Source of the DNA: JAJDXO01 sp965221855
GTDB taxonomy: Bacteria > Pseudomonadota > Alphaproteobacteria > Rhodospirillales > UBA2165
Assembly: GCA_965221855.1 (NCBI GenBank)
Contig: CBDCSV010000006.1
Coordinates: forward strand, 558,001 to 622,000
Length of the DNA: 64,000 bases
Direction: 5' to 3'
Both the position numbers and the translations under genes were made by a program. The notes under the pieces are model-generated. The model saw nothing but the letters and a program-made list of their open reading frames with translations. It searched no databases and had not been told where the DNA came from. Positions within the stretch are counted from its first letter, which is position 1. Every line of letters starts with the position of its first letter. Below are positions 1 through 8,432 of the stretch, piece after piece.

Positions 1-624
1 TATGAGACCGCGGTCACCGGCCGGCCGGCCCATTCGTCCCAGCCCCAGGAAGGCGCCAACGCCATCGAGGCCGCGGCCCGGCTGATCGGTTATCTGACGG
101 CGCGCCAGGCGGAGATGCGGGACAACCCGTCACCCATCGAGGCCGAGTTCTCGCCGCCGTTCGCGACGGTCAATGTGGGCATGATCGAGGGCGGCACCGC
201 CACCAACATCATTGCGGAGCGTTGCAGTTTCCGCTGGGGGGTGCGCTCGGCCACCGGCGGGGCCGGGGAGGAATTGCGCGCCGGGCTCGGTGCTTTCGCA
301 TCCGACGAAATACTGCCGGCCATGCGGGCGGTGGCGCCCGAGGCCGATGTTCAGACGTCCCTCGTCGCCGGTACGCCGCCGCTGGAGATGGACGGCGGCT
401 CGGCGGCGGCCGAGCTCGTGCGGACGCTCACCGGCCAGAACGAGCTTGGCAGCGTCGCCTTCGCCGCCGAAGCCGGGCAGTTCGCCGAAGCTGGCATTCC
501 GGCGGTGATCATGGGGCCGGGCTCCATCCTCCAGGCCCACAAGGCCGACGAATTCGTCGAACTGTCGCAGCTCGGCGAATGCGCCGGATTTTTGCGCAAG
601 CTCGCCAACTGGTGCGCGGGGTAG
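1..624 (+). CDS. argE: Acetylornithine deacetylase (M20 family), C-terminal part
   Basis: The reading frame is open from base 1, so the N-terminus lies outside the window. The first residues (ETAVTGRPAHSSQPQEGANA) match the dimerisation-domain start of ArgE, which removes the acetyl group from N-acetylornithine in cytoplasmic arginine synthesis. Further on, EAGQFAEAG and GPGSILQAHKADEFV match the C-terminal catalytic half with its metal-binding His. The gene ends convergently 13 bp from the lipoprotein gene. The argD-argF genes nearby on the other strand support the arginine assignment over other M20 deacylases such as DapE. Confidence 0.85.
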   Translation, partial: YETAVTGRPAHSSQPQEGANAIEAAARLIGYLTARQAEMRDNPSPIEAEFSPPFATVNVGMIEGGTATNIIAERCSFRWGVRSATGGAGEELRAGLGAFASDEILPAMRAVAPEADVQTSLVAGTPPLEMDGGSAAAELVRTLTGQNELGSVAFAAEAGQFAEAGIPAVIMGPGSILQAHKADEFVELSQLGECAGFLRKLANWCAG

Positions 625-637
625 CTAAACCGCAGGT

Positions 638-1228
638 CTAGAACAGACATTCGGCAAAGTGCCGGCGGATGGCTTTTTCCATCTCCTTGTCGAAGTCGGC
701 CATCATTTTCTCGGTCATTTCGAACAGCTTCCGGTGCCGGTCGGCGATGGTGTCGTCTTCGCGGACGGTGATGACCCGTTCCGCCTTGGCCCGCGCCATG
801 GCCCGGCGGATGCCGCGCTCGTCGCGAATCTCGACCTCCGCTTCCACCAGGCCTTCAAACCGCTGATCCACCTGTTTCTTGAACACCGCCGTCAGGCCGC
901 CATCGACCTTCAGATCCTTTTGCAGAACCCGGGCCGCCAGGATGGTGAACCGCGCCGTCGCCCGGGTCGAGCCGGCGAGCCGCAAACGGTCCCGCGCCCA
1001 TTGGGTGAGGGCGAGCGCCGGGGAGGCGGGCAGGCCGGCGGTGACATCGTTGGGGGCCGGCGCGGGCGGAACCTGATCGACCTTGATATCCACCACCCGG
1101 AGGTCAAGCGGCTGGAGATGCCGGAAGGTGATCTGGGGGAAGCTCTGGACAGGCACCTCGGCCGCGCAGCCGGTGAGGATCAGCAACGCGGCGACGATCA
1201 CATGGCGATGCAATTTTCCCGGGATCAT
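638..1228 (-). CDS. Putative lipoprotein of unknown function
   Basis: This 196-residue protein begins with a charged N-terminus, a hydrophobic stretch and the lipobox LTGC, so it is predicted to be exported and lipid-anchored at the Cys near residue 20. The ATG at 1228 was chosen because it sets the lipobox at the normal distance; an upstream in-frame start at 1264 would add 12 unlikely residues. The mature part is charged and helix-rich, with no domain I recognise. It lies 84 bp downstream of hslO on the same strand and may be co-transcribed. Its function is unknown. Confidence 0.7.
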   Translation of the reverse strand: MIPGKLHRHVIVAALLILTGCAAEVPVQSFPQITFRHLQPLDLRVVDIKVDQVPPAPAPNDVTAGLPASPALALTQWARDRLRLAGSTRATARFTILAARVLQKDLKVDGGLTAVFKKQVDQRFEGLVEAEVEIRDERGIRRAMARAKAERVITVREDDTIADRHRKLFEMTEKMMADFDKEMEKAIRRHFAECLF

Positions 1229-1312
1229 GAGTCCATGGTCGCACTCCGCCGCCTTTCCGATCAAGGGCCAAGGCCGGCGCGCATGACGGTTCGGTGACGA
1301 TCCGCCAAATCC

Positions 1313-2239
1313 TCAGGTGGATATGAGTTCGGCCAAATCTTCGTCATTGAAGAAATAATCGGTGCGGCAGAACTCGCAGGTGGCGACCAGCCGCCCGTCC
1401 TCGGCCCGCATGTCGCCGAGTTCGTCCGGGCGGAACTTGGCCAGCACCGAGGCCACCTTTTCCCGCGAACAGCGGCACCTGAGTTCCAGCGGCTTGGTCT
1501 CGTAGACCCGGACACCGTCCTCGTGGAACAGGCGGAACAGCAGGTCCCGGTGGTGAAGCGAGGGGTCCAGCATTTCGTCCGCGGTGAGCGAACTCATCAA
1601 GATCACCGAGCGCCGCCACCGCTCCTCGGCCTCTTCATCGGGGAGTTCGGGAAGATGATCGCCGGGCAGCCGCTGGATCATCAGCGCCGATGCCCGGGGC
1701 ATTTCGCCGCCGCCCCCCGCATGGGCGTTGATCATGATCGCCGTGTCGAGCTGTTCGGACTGGCGGAAATAGGTGTGGGCGCAATCGGTCAGCGTCGCCC
1801 CCTCCAGCGGGGCGATTCCCTGGTAACGGTCGGTGTCGGGCCCCTGATCGACGGTGAAGGCGAGGTGTCCCGAGCCGATGAGCCGGGGGACGGACCCCCG
1901 GACCTCCGGGTCGGCCGCCGCCTCATAGGCGCCGTCGTCTTCGCTGATCCGGGCGTAGGCGCGCAGATGGCCGTCACTGGTCACATCGGCGACGATCATA
2001 CCGACGGGACCGTCTCCCTGCGCCTGCAGGGTGAATATTCCGTCATATTTGAGCGACGCCGCCAGTGCCGCCGACATGACCAGGGTCTCGCCCAGCAGTT
2101 CGCCGACGGTCTCCGGATAGTCGTGCCGGTCCAGAGCCTCCGCGTAAGCCGATCCGAGCCGGACCAGGCGGCCCCGGACATTGGCGTTCTCGATGCGGAA
2201 CGGCTGAACAAGGTCCGGAAATCCGGCTCGGTCGGACAT
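1313..2239 (-). CDS. hslO: Redox-regulated chaperone Hsp33
   Basis: Hsp33 is a cytoplasmic holdase activated by oxidation of its zinc-binding cysteines. The 308-residue protein has the Hsp33 core and the diagnostic C-terminal zinc site, C255-x-C257 (CRC) and C288-x-x-C291 (CEFC). The ATG at 2239 gives the usual N-terminus (MSDRAGFPDLVQPF); the frame is open upstream to 2371 but that stretch overlaps argF. It starts 34 bp after argF, and argD-argF-hslO is a recurrent alphaproteobacterial order, so it is probably transcribed with the arginine genes. Confidence 0.95.
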   Translation of the reverse strand: MSDRAGFPDLVQPFRIENANVRGRLVRLGSAYAEALDRHDYPETVGELLGETLVMSAALAASLKYDGIFTLQAQGDGPVGMIVADVTSDGHLRAYARISEDDGAYEAAADPEVRGSVPRLIGSGHLAFTVDQGPDTDRYQGIAPLEGATLTDCAHTYFRQSEQLDTAIMINAHAGGGGEMPRASALMIQRLPGDHLPELPDEEAEERWRRSVILMSSLTADEMLDPSLHHRDLLFRLFHEDGVRVYETKPLELRCRCSREKVASVLAKFRPDELGDMRAEDGRLVATCEFCRTDYFFNDEDLAELIST

Positions 2240-2273
2240 GTGTTCTAAGGGCCTTCCAAGGGCATGGCCGGCT

Positions 2274-3200
2274 TTATCCCCGGGCTTCGTCCAGGCACCA
2301 CGCCAGGATCCCTTTTTGAGCGTGCAGGCGGTTTTCCGCCTCATCCCACACCACCGACCGGGGTCCGTCAATCACGTCGGCGGTGACTTCCTCGCCCCGG
2401 TGGGCCGGCAGGCAATGCATGAACAGCGACTTCTTCCCGGCGCGACCCATCAGCCGGGAATCGACCCGGAACGGTTCCAGCAGTTTCAGCCGCCGCTCCC
2501 GTTCCCCATCGTCGCCCATGGACACCCAGGTATCGGTGACGACGGCATCCGCGCCGGTGACCGCCTCGTCGGGGTCGTGAACGAACATCACCTGACCCTG
2601 CTCGGATTCGGCCCAGTCGACGACCCGGCGGGCGACCGAAAGCTCGGGCGGGCTCGCCACGTTCAGCTTGAACCGGAAGCGGACCGCCGCATGGACCCAC
2701 GAAGCGGCCATGTTGTTGCCGTCGCCCACCCAGGCCACCGTCTTGCCCTCGATGGGGCCGCGATGCTCCTCGAAGGTCATGATATCGGCCATCACCTGAC
2801 AGGGATGACTGTCGTCGGTGAGGCCGTTGATCACCGGGACCGTTGCGTGGGACGCGATTTCCCGGAGCTTCGCCGAGGCATCGGTGCGGATCATGATGGC
2901 GTCCACATAGCGGGACAGGGCCCGCGCCGTATCCGCCGGCGTCTCGCCGCGCCCCAGTTGGGTCTCGTTTTCGCCGAGGACAATGACGTTGCCGCCCAAC
3001 TGGGTCATGCCGACCTGGAACGATACCCGGGTCCGGGTCGAGGGTTTCTCGAAGATCATCGCCAGGGTCTTGCCCGCCAGCAGGCCGGGCGCATCGTCGC
3101 GCTTGATATCCGCGCCGAGATCGAGGATTCGCCGCAGCGTCGGCGAATCCAATTCGTGCACATCGAGGAAGTGCTTGGGGGTCTGTCGGGGCGCGCTCAT
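2274..3200 (-). CDS. argF: Ornithine carbamoyltransferase
   Basis: ArgF condenses ornithine and carbamoyl phosphate to citrulline. The 308-residue length is normal. The carbamoyl-phosphate motif STRTR lies at residues 54-58, followed by the DDSHPCQ region and the ornithine-binding HCLP motif near the C-terminus. The start ATG at 3200 overlaps the argD stop by four bases (ATGA), indicating translational coupling. The frame stays open to 3698, but that extension lies inside argD and is not used. Confidence 0.96.
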   Translation of the reverse strand: MSAPRQTPKHFLDVHELDSPTLRRILDLGADIKRDDAPGLLAGKTLAMIFEKPSTRTRVSFQVGMTQLGGNVIVLGENETQLGRGETPADTARALSRYVDAIMIRTDASAKLREIASHATVPVINGLTDDSHPCQVMADIMTFEEHRGPIEGKTVAWVGDGNNMAASWVHAAVRFRFKLNVASPPELSVARRVVDWAESEQGQVMFVHDPDEAVTGADAVVTDTWVSMGDDGERERRLKLLEPFRVDSRLMGRAGKKSLFMHCLPAHRGEEVTADVIDGPRSVVWDEAENRLHAQKGILAWCLDEARG

Positions 3201-4387
3201 CGGCCAGCCTCCCCCTGGGCCTCCAACCCGGCGCAGACCTCGTTCAAGGCCGCCGCGACTTCGTCGATGTGGCTCTCTTCGACGATCAGCGGCGGGATGA
3301 AGCGGACCACGTTGCCGCCCGCCGGCACCACCAGCACGTTCCGGCCGAACAGGCCGTTGACCACGTCGCCGTTGGCGGCATGGCACTCGACCCCCATCAG
3401 CAGGCCCTTGCCGCGGACCTCCTTGAGGACCTTGGGATGGGCCGCGACCGCGTCTTCCAGTTTGCCGCGCAGGTATCCCGCCATCTTGTCCACATGATCC
3501 AGGAAGCCCGGCTTCAGCAATTCGTCGATGACCGCATCGGCGACGCTCATGGCCAGCGGGTTGCCGCCGAAGGTCGAGCCGTGGGAGCCGGGCGCCATGG
3601 CGCCGCCCGCCTTTTCGTTGGCCAGGCACGCGCCCACCGGAAACCCGCCGCCCAGGCCCTTGGCCACCGACATGACGTCCGGTTCGACCCCGGACCATTC
3701 ATAGGCGAACAGTTTGCCGGTCCGCCCCACACCGGTCTGCACCTCGTCGAACATCAGCAGCACGCCGAACTCGTCGGCGGCTTCGCGAAGCGCGCGCAGG
3801 TAGTCGTCGCCGGCCACGTGAATGCCGCCCTCGCCCTGGACCGGCTCGACGATGATGCCGGCGGTTTGCTCGGTGATCGCCGCCCTGAGTTCGTTGAGGT
3901 TGCCGAGGGGCACCTGGTCGAACCCGTCGGGCATGGGGGCGAAACCCTGCATGTGCTTTTCGTTCCTGGAGGCCGCGACCGTGGTCAGCGTCCGGCCGTG
4001 GAACGAATTGGTGCAGGTGACGACCCGGTAGCGGTCGGGCCGGCCGTTTTCCTGGTGATAGCGGCGCATGATCTTGAGGCCGGCCTCCACCGCCTCGGCG
4101 CCCGAATTGCAGAAGAACACGCAGTCGGCGAAGGTATTGTCCACCAGCCGCTGGGCGAGGCGTTCCTGCACCGGGATGTGATAGAGGTTGGAGACGTGCC
4201 ACAGCTTGCCCGCCTGTTCGGTCAGCGCCCGCACCAGGCGGGGATGGGCATGTCCGAGCGCCACCACGGCGATTCCCGACCCGAAGTCGATGAATCGTCG
4301 GCCGTCCGTCGCCTTCAGGTACACGCCTTCGCCACTCTCGAAGGCGACGTCGTAAAGGGCATAGGTCGGCATCTGCGCGGTGATCAT
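3197..4387 (-). CDS. argD: Acetylornithine aminotransferase
   Basis: This PLP enzyme converts N-acetylglutamate semialdehyde to N-acetylornithine and may also act in lysine synthesis. The 396-residue protein shows the class III aminotransferase features: NSGAEAVE near residue 95, FDEVQTGVGRTG with D214 against the pyridine nitrogen, and Schiff-base Lys243 in SVAKGLGGG. It is the first gene of argD-argF-hslO. A strong promoter and a leader hairpin with a T-tract lie directly upstream, and the ribosome-binding site is GGAGAGGAGAG just before the ATG. Confidence 0.96.
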   Translation of the reverse strand: MITAQMPTYALYDVAFESGEGVYLKATDGRRFIDFGSGIAVVALGHAHPRLVRALTEQAGKLWHVSNLYHIPVQERLAQRLVDNTFADCVFFCNSGAEAVEAGLKIMRRYHQENGRPDRYRVVTCTNSFHGRTLTTVAASRNEKHMQGFAPMPDGFDQVPLGNLNELRAAITEQTAGIIVEPVQGEGGIHVAGDDYLRALREAADEFGVLLMFDEVQTGVGRTGKLFAYEWSGVEPDVMSVAKGLGGGFPVGACLANEKAGGAMAPGSHGSTFGGNPLAMSVADAVIDELLKPGFLDHVDKMAGYLRGKLEDAVAAHPKVLKEVRGKGLLMGVECHAANGDVVNGLFGRNVLVVPAGGNVVRFIPPLIVEESHIDEVAAALNEVCAGLEAQGEAGR

Positions 4388-4411
4388 CTCTCCTCTCCGA
4401 TTCGATTTGCC

Positions 4412-4442
4412 AAAATAAAAAAACGGAGCGGCGACCGCCCCG
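4412..4442 (-). terminator. Terminator-like hairpin in the argD 5' leader
   Basis: On the minus strand the arms CGGGGCGG (4442-4435) and CCGCTCCG (4431-4424) pair over eight positions with one G-T pair and a three-base loop. They are followed by seven T, one A and four T (4423-4412). This is the shape of an intrinsic terminator. No minus-strand gene ends here; it sits between the argD promoter and its ribosome-binding site. It could attenuate or stabilise the mRNA. Confidence 0.6.
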
Positions 4443-4456
4443 TCCGGACGGCGCGC

Positions 4457-4485
4457 AGTATCTTTATCCGCACCCCCGCTGTCAA
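4457..4485 (-). promoter_or_regulatory. Predicted sigma-70 promoter of argD-argF-hslO
   Basis: The minus strand reads TTGACA (4485-4480), a 17-base spacer, then GATACT (4462-4457). The -35 is perfect and the -10 matches four of six positions. Transcription would begin near 4450, leaving a leader of about 60 bases that starts almost at the terminator-like hairpin. Confidence 0.7.
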
Positions 4486-4543
4486 CGAAATACAGGAATT
4501 AGAAGGGCTTACGTCACGAAGCCGTATGGGGCCAAGCCGGGAT

Positions 4544-4564
4544 GCCGGGACGTCTCGTCCCGGC
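4544..4564. repeat. Perfect 9-bp-arm hairpin upstream of recX
   Basis: GCCGGGACG (4544-4552) and CGTCCCGGC (4556-4564) form a perfect inverted repeat around TCT. It lies between the argD promoter and recX. There is no T-tract, so it is more likely a small intergenic palindrome or protein-binding site than a terminator. Confidence 0.5.
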
Positions 4565-4589
4565 TGCGGGACCCTGGTATAACCCCTCC

Positions 4590-5210
4590 ATGCCGAACGC
4601 CAAGGCCACGGGGGAGAACGCGGGCCCCGACACGGGCTCCAGCATGGGCCGGGGCAGGGAGAAACCCCGCCGCCGGAAACCCCGCAAGGCGTCCCCCAAA
4701 TCCCTCGAAAACGCCGCGCTCTACTATCTCAAGCGGTTCTCCAGCTCCGAGGAGAACCTGCGGCGAGTGATGATGCGCCGGGTGGAACGGTCGGCCCGGG
4801 CCCACGGCACCGATCGGGAAGAGGCAGCGGCGTGGGTCGACGAACTGGTGGCCAGGCTGGCGCGCGCCGGGCTGGTGGACGACCGGCGCTATGCGGAGGG
4901 ACGGGTCCACGCGCTCCATGCCCGCGGCACGTCGATCCGCGTCATCACCGCCAGGCTGCGCGAGAAGGGCGTGCCGGCGGAGATCATCGACGAGGCCGTC
5001 GCGGCCCTCAGGGACGGGCAGCCCGACGCCGAATTGGAGGCCGCGATCCGGTTCGCCAGGCGGCGGCGGATCGGACCGTTCCGGATCAAACCGCCGGTCG
5101 AGGGCCGGCGGGAGAAGGATCTTGCGGCATTGGCCCGGGCCGGGTTCGACTACGGCACCGCCATGAAGGTCGCCGATGCGGAGACCGAGGACGAGTTGAG
5201 AGAAGAATGA
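4590..5210 (+). CDS. recX: Regulatory protein RecX
   Basis: RecX binds RecA filaments and limits recombinase activity. The 206-residue protein has a basic, Pro- and Arg-rich N-terminal extension of about 40 residues, then helical repeats typical of RecX (ALYYLKRFSSSEENLRRVMMRR, LARAGLVDDRRYAE, LREKGVPAEIIDEAV). The ATG at 4590 was preferred; the frame opens upstream at 4542 but that lies across the hairpin. It stands alone, divergent from argD. No recA or lexA is adjacent, so the assignment rests on the repeats. Confidence 0.85.
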   Translation: MPNAKATGENAGPDTGSSMGRGREKPRRRKPRKASPKSLENAALYYLKRFSSSEENLRRVMMRRVERSARAHGTDREEAAAWVDELVARLARAGLVDDRRYAEGRVHALHARGTSIRVITARLREKGVPAEIIDEAVAALRDGQPDAELEAAIRFARRRRIGPFRIKPPVEGRREKDLAALARAGFDYGTAMKVADAETEDELREE

Positions 5211-5422
5211 CAGGCACACCCGCCCGGCCGGCGAAGCCGCCTCCGGGCCCGGAAATGAGCCGCCGCTTCGCCGACTGACGGAAATCGGCGCCTGATCCGT
5301 TAGGCTCCTGAAAGCCGGTTGAATGAACCGGCCGGAATTCCGTTGCCCCGGCAGGAGGGTCCGGGGTTTTGACCCGCGGCATCGGCTGTCGCACAATGGA
5401 AAGCCGCTAACGGGGAGTGTAG

Positions 5423-5830
5423 ATGTCGGACACCGAAGCCGTCCTGTTCGCCAATGAAGCCTTCTACGTCGCCTTCGCGAATTGCGACTATGACGCCATG
5501 GAGGATGTCTGGGCAAAGTCCGGCCCGGTGACCTGCGTCCATCCGGGCTGGCGGCACCTGTCGGGGCGGGACGTGGTGATGGAGAGCTGGCAGAGCATCC
5601 TCAACCATCCGGATTCCGAGAACATGCAGTTCCGCAATCCCGAGCCGGTCCTGTTCGGCGACTTCGCCATGGTCATCTGCTACGAGCTTTTGCCGCCCAA
5701 CGCGGCCGTGGCGACCAACTGCTTCACCCGAATGGAGGGGGCCTGGAAGATGGTCCATCATCAGGCGACCCTCACCACGCACCCGGACGCCGCCAACGAC
5801 CAGCTGACGCCCAGGCTGAAGCTCAACTGA
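5423..5830 (+). CDS. SnoaL/NTF2-like fold protein of unknown function
   Basis: This 135-residue protein has the pattern of a single-domain SnoaL-like (NTF2-fold) protein: an N-terminal helix with VLFANEAFYVAFANCDYDAMEDVW, then CVHPGW, a central helix, and the strand pair FGDFAMVICYE and CFTRMEGAWKMVHHQ. Members include small polyketide cyclases, isomerases and many uncharacterised proteins, so no substrate is assigned. A good ribosome-binding site (GGGGAGTG) precedes the ATG. The gene ends just before a 28-bp repeat of the sirtuin 3' end, so it once probably stood tail to tail with the sirtuin gene. Confidence 0.75.
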   Translation: MSDTEAVLFANEAFYVAFANCDYDAMEDVWAKSGPVTCVHPGWRHLSGRDVVMESWQSILNHPDSENMQFRNPEPVLFGDFAMVICYELLPPNAAVATNCFTRMEGAWKMVHHQATLTTHPDAANDQLTPRLKLN

Positions 5831-5832
5831 CG

Positions 5833-5860
5833 GAACTAGTCGAAGGCGACGACGGCGCCC
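5833..5860. repeat. 28-bp repeat of the sirtuin 3' end (copy 1)
   Basis: These 28 bases match the sequence spanning the sirtuin stop codon, formed by 7378-7383 joined to 8436-8457 once the IS630 element and its extra TA are removed. The two copies therefore flank the 5861-7377 interval directly. This suggests that the palindromic element carrying the IS4-family copy entered with a long target duplication, or that a short tandem duplication occurred. Confidence 0.75.
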
Positions 5861-5874
5861 CGACCAAGGCCGTC

Positions 5875-5922
5875 ATGGCCGGGCCTTAGACCCGGCCATC
5901 CACGTGGATGCCCCGGTCAAGC
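5875..5922. repeat. REP-like palindromic element, left half
   Basis: ATGGCCGGG (5875-5883) pairs perfectly with CCCGGCCAT (5891-5899). The palindrome CCACGTGG (5900-5907) follows, then a second half-hairpin ATGCCC whose partner GGGCAT lies beyond the IS at about 7205. The IS4-family element landed in the loop of that second hairpin. Confidence 0.6.
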
Positions 5923-7195
5923 CCACTGCTGTCCGGTTTATTTTTGTGGACGGGTTGCATGGCATTGATTCTACTGGGGTCCAAGCGTTTGCGAACGTTT
6001 TGGACACGAAGGAGGCTCAATGCCATGCATCACCACAATAGCGTTTTCCACGATCTGTTGAAGCATATTCCTTGGGACGCTTTTGAGCGTTTGGTTGCCG
6101 AGCACGGCGCGGACAAGCACATTCGCCGGTTGCCGACGAAGAGCCAGTTCATCGCCCTGCTGTATGGACAGTTCTCCGGCGCGTCCAGCCTGCGGGAGAT
6201 CGCCGGCGGCCTGGAGAGCCATTCGGCGCGTTTGTACCATGTCGGCGGCCGCACGGTGTCACGCTCGACCTTCGCCGACGCCAACGCGCGCCGTCCGGCG
6301 GCGGTGTTCTCGGGCCTGTTCGCCGAGATGGCCGGCCGCGCCCAGCGGGGGCTGCGGCGCAAGCTCGGCGATGCCACCTATCTGATCGATTCCACCGGGC
6401 TCCGCCTGAGCGGGGCCGGGTCCGAGTGGGCGCGCTTCTCGGCCAAGGTGTGCGGCGCCAAGGTCCACGTGATCTACGACGCGGATGCCGATCAGCCGGT
6501 TTATTCGGCGATGACGGCGGCCCGGGTCAACGACATCACGGCGGCGAAGGAGATGCCCATCGAGGCCGGCGCCACCTACGTCTACGACCTCGGCTACTAC
6601 GATTATGCCTGGTGGGCCAAGCTGGACGCCGCCGGATGCCGCATCGTCACCCGCTTCAAGTCCAGCACGCCGCTCGACCTCATCGCCGAACTCGATGTGG
6701 CCGAGAACGGCGGCATCCTGTCCGACCGCATCGGCTTGCTGCCCAAACGCCAGGCCAAAAACCGCAAGAACCCGTTCTCCGAGCCGGTGCGCGAGGTGCG
6801 GATCAAGACCGACACCGGCAAGGTGCTGCGCATCCTCTCCAACGACCTCGACGCCCCGGCCGAGGAGATCGCCGAGCTCTACAAGCGGCGATGGGCCATC
6901 GAGCTGTTCTTCCGCTGGGTCAAACAGACCCTCAAGATCAAACACTTCATCGGCAACAGCGAGAACGCCGTGCGCATCCAGATCGCCGTCGCGATGATCG
7001 CCTATCTGCTGCTCAGGCTCGCTCAAGCCACCCAGAAGGCCATCAACAGCCCGCTCATCTTCGCCCGTCTCGTGCGCGTCAACCTCATGCATCGAAAGCG
7101 CATCGACAGGCTCCTCATACCCAAAATACCGCCGCCCGAAAATCCAAACCAAATGGCCATCCAATGGACGTGAAAATTAAACCGGACAGTAGTGT
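5923..7195 (+). mobile_element. IS4-family insertion sequence, complete
   Basis: The ends are imperfect inverted repeats of about 25 bp, starting CCACTGCTGTCCGGTTTA on the left and ACACTACTGTCCGGTTTA on the right when read inward. A 7-bp direct repeat GTCAAGC flanks the element (5916-5922 and 7196-7202), consistent with a target duplication. The 1273-bp element carries one intact transposase gene, so it may be mobile. Confidence 0.85.
6025..7173 (+). CDS. IS4-family transposase
   Basis: The 382-residue protein has an N-terminal DUF4372-like domain (VFHDLLKHIPWDAFERLV) and a DDE domain. Asp122 lies in IDST and Asp188 in YDLGYYD. The IS4 signature Y-(2)-R-(3)-E-(6)-K is exact at Y286, R289, E293 and K300. 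The ATG at 6025 was chosen because GGAGG precedes it at the right distance and it begins the conserved N-terminus. In-frame starts further upstream reach outside the element. No frameshift or stop was seen. Confidence 0.93.
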   Translation: MHHHNSVFHDLLKHIPWDAFERLVAEHGADKHIRRLPTKSQFIALLYGQFSGASSLREIAGGLESHSARLYHVGGRTVSRSTFADANARRPAAVFSGLFAEMAGRAQRGLRRKLGDATYLIDSTGLRLSGAGSEWARFSAKVCGAKVHVIYDADADQPVYSAMTAARVNDITAAKEMPIEAGATYVYDLGYYDYAWWAKLDAAGCRIVTRFKSSTPLDLIAELDVAENGGILSDRIGLLPKRQAKNRKNPFSEPVREVRIKTDTGKVLRILSNDLDAPAEEIAELYKRRWAIELFFRWVKQTLKIKHFIGNSENAVRIQIAVAMIAYLLLRLAQATQKAINSPLIFARLVRVNLMHRKRIDRLLIPKIPPPENPNQMAIQWT

Positions 7196-7245
7196 GTCAA
7201 GCACGGGCATGACGGGTAAAGTCTGATTTCCCCCCCTTTACCTCA

Positions 7246-7268
7246 TACCCCGGCGCAAGTCCGGGGTA
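7246..7268. repeat. Perfect 8-bp-arm hairpin in the intergenic repeat
   Basis: TACCCCGG (7246-7253) and CCGGGGTA (7261-7268) pair perfectly around a seven-base loop. It belongs to the same repeat-rich patch between the two insertion sequences; 7203-7381 holds no gene. Confidence 0.5.
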
Positions 7269-7390
7269 TCCAGAAAACGCGGGCGCCCTGAACAGGTCGG
7301 GGCATCACGGCAAACTGAGCAACCGGATAGATGGGTAACACCATGGACCGGTTACATGGGTGGACCGTGCTTGAAGCGAACTAGAGCGTT

Positions 7391-8003
7391 TCATATTTTG
7401 ACGGAAGCGTATCCTGCGTTTTTGAAGTAGTTGGCGCATTGCTGTGGCTCGATGGTGTCGATGAGGCTCCCGAGATGGCGCCATAAGTCGTCGATCTCCC
7501 GCTTCTGGGCGTTTCTCATCCAGTGCTTGATTTGGGCAAAGGTCTGCTCGATGGGATTGAGGTCGGGGGAATATTTGGGCAGGAGCCACAGCTTGGCTCC
7601 GGCGGCACGGATGGCGTTTCGCACGGCTTTTGACTTGTGGCTGCCGAGATTGTCCATGATGACGATGTCGCCGGGCACCAGGGTCGGCACGAGCAGCTGC
7701 TCGACGTAGGCGCGGAAGCACACGCCATTGATGGGGCCGTCGAAGACGCAGGGCGCGGTGAACCGGTCGCAGCGCAGCGCGCCGATGAAGGTCAGGGTGT
7801 GCCACCGCCCATGGGGGGCAAAGCCGCGGACCCGCTCCCCTTTCGGCCCCCAGCCGCGCAGCGGGGCCATATTGGTCCGGATCCAGGTTTCATCAATGAA
7901 TACCAGCCGTTCGGGATCAAGCTTTGCCTGCCACGCCTTCCAGCGCCTGCGATGGCGGGCGATGTCCGCGCGCGCCCGTTCAACGGCGAACAGGGTTTTT
8001 TTT
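7391..8003 (-). CDS. IS630 transposase, second frame (catalytic DDE part, copy A)
   Basis: This frame carries the DDE domain: FIDETW with the first Asp, VIMDNLGSHK with the second, and PDLNPIEQTF with the Glu. It has no convincing start of its own; the frame is open to 8062 but is expected to be reached from the upstream frame by slippage on A8 (T run at 7996-8003 on the plus strand). The product would be a fused transposase of about 310 residues. It joins a typical IS630 order of HTH then DDE. Confidence 0.85.
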
Positions 8004-8339
8004 AAAGCGCAGCCCTTCACGGCGCAGAAACAGCCATACCGTGCTGTGGGATACCCTGACACCCCGAGCGGCCAACTCGTCTCTCAACCGATGCAGCGTC
8101 AGATGCGGCTCCTGGTCGATCCGGCCGACAATGAACTCCCGATGGGGCTCAAGAACCCGGCGGCGGTGACCGCCCATCTTGCCGGGCGCAACACTCCCCG
8201 TCCGCCGGTAGCGCTGCGACCACTTAACCACGCTCGAAACCGCAACCCCAAACCGAGCCGCTACAGCGCGGCAACTCTCCCCCGCCAAAACCGCCAAAAC
8301 AACACGCTCTCGCAAATCAATCGAATAAGGTCTCGCCAT
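7980..8339 (-). CDS. IS630 transposase, first frame (DNA-binding part, copy A)
   Basis: The 119-residue product is a helix-turn-helix module: MARPYSIDLRERVV, then CRAVAARFGVAVSSVVKWSQRYRRTG and a second winged-helix segment with VSHSTVWLFLRREGL. It ends shortly after the run of eight A residues that links it to the catalytic frame. The ATG at 8339 gives the standard IS630 start. On its own this product would bind DNA but not transpose. Confidence 0.83.
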   Translation of the reverse strand: MARPYSIDLRERVVLAVLAGESCRAVAARFGVAVSSVVKWSQRYRRTGSVAPGKMGGHRRRVLEPHREFIVGRIDQEPHLTLHRLRDELAARGVRVSHSTVWLFLRREGLRFKKNPVRR

Positions 8340-8432
8340 GAATGCTGGCCTCCTTGCCCAGCATCCATCTTGAATCATGGTTCGCCCATACTTGGGAATC
8401 CCTAAAATGATTCAATCAATCTCAAATACGCT

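Noticed and set aside
5314..5332. Hairpin GCCGGTT/AACCGGC after recX
   Set aside because: The seven-base stem has no T-tract and lies about 100 bp beyond the recX stop. In GC-rich DNA such short palindromes occur by chance.
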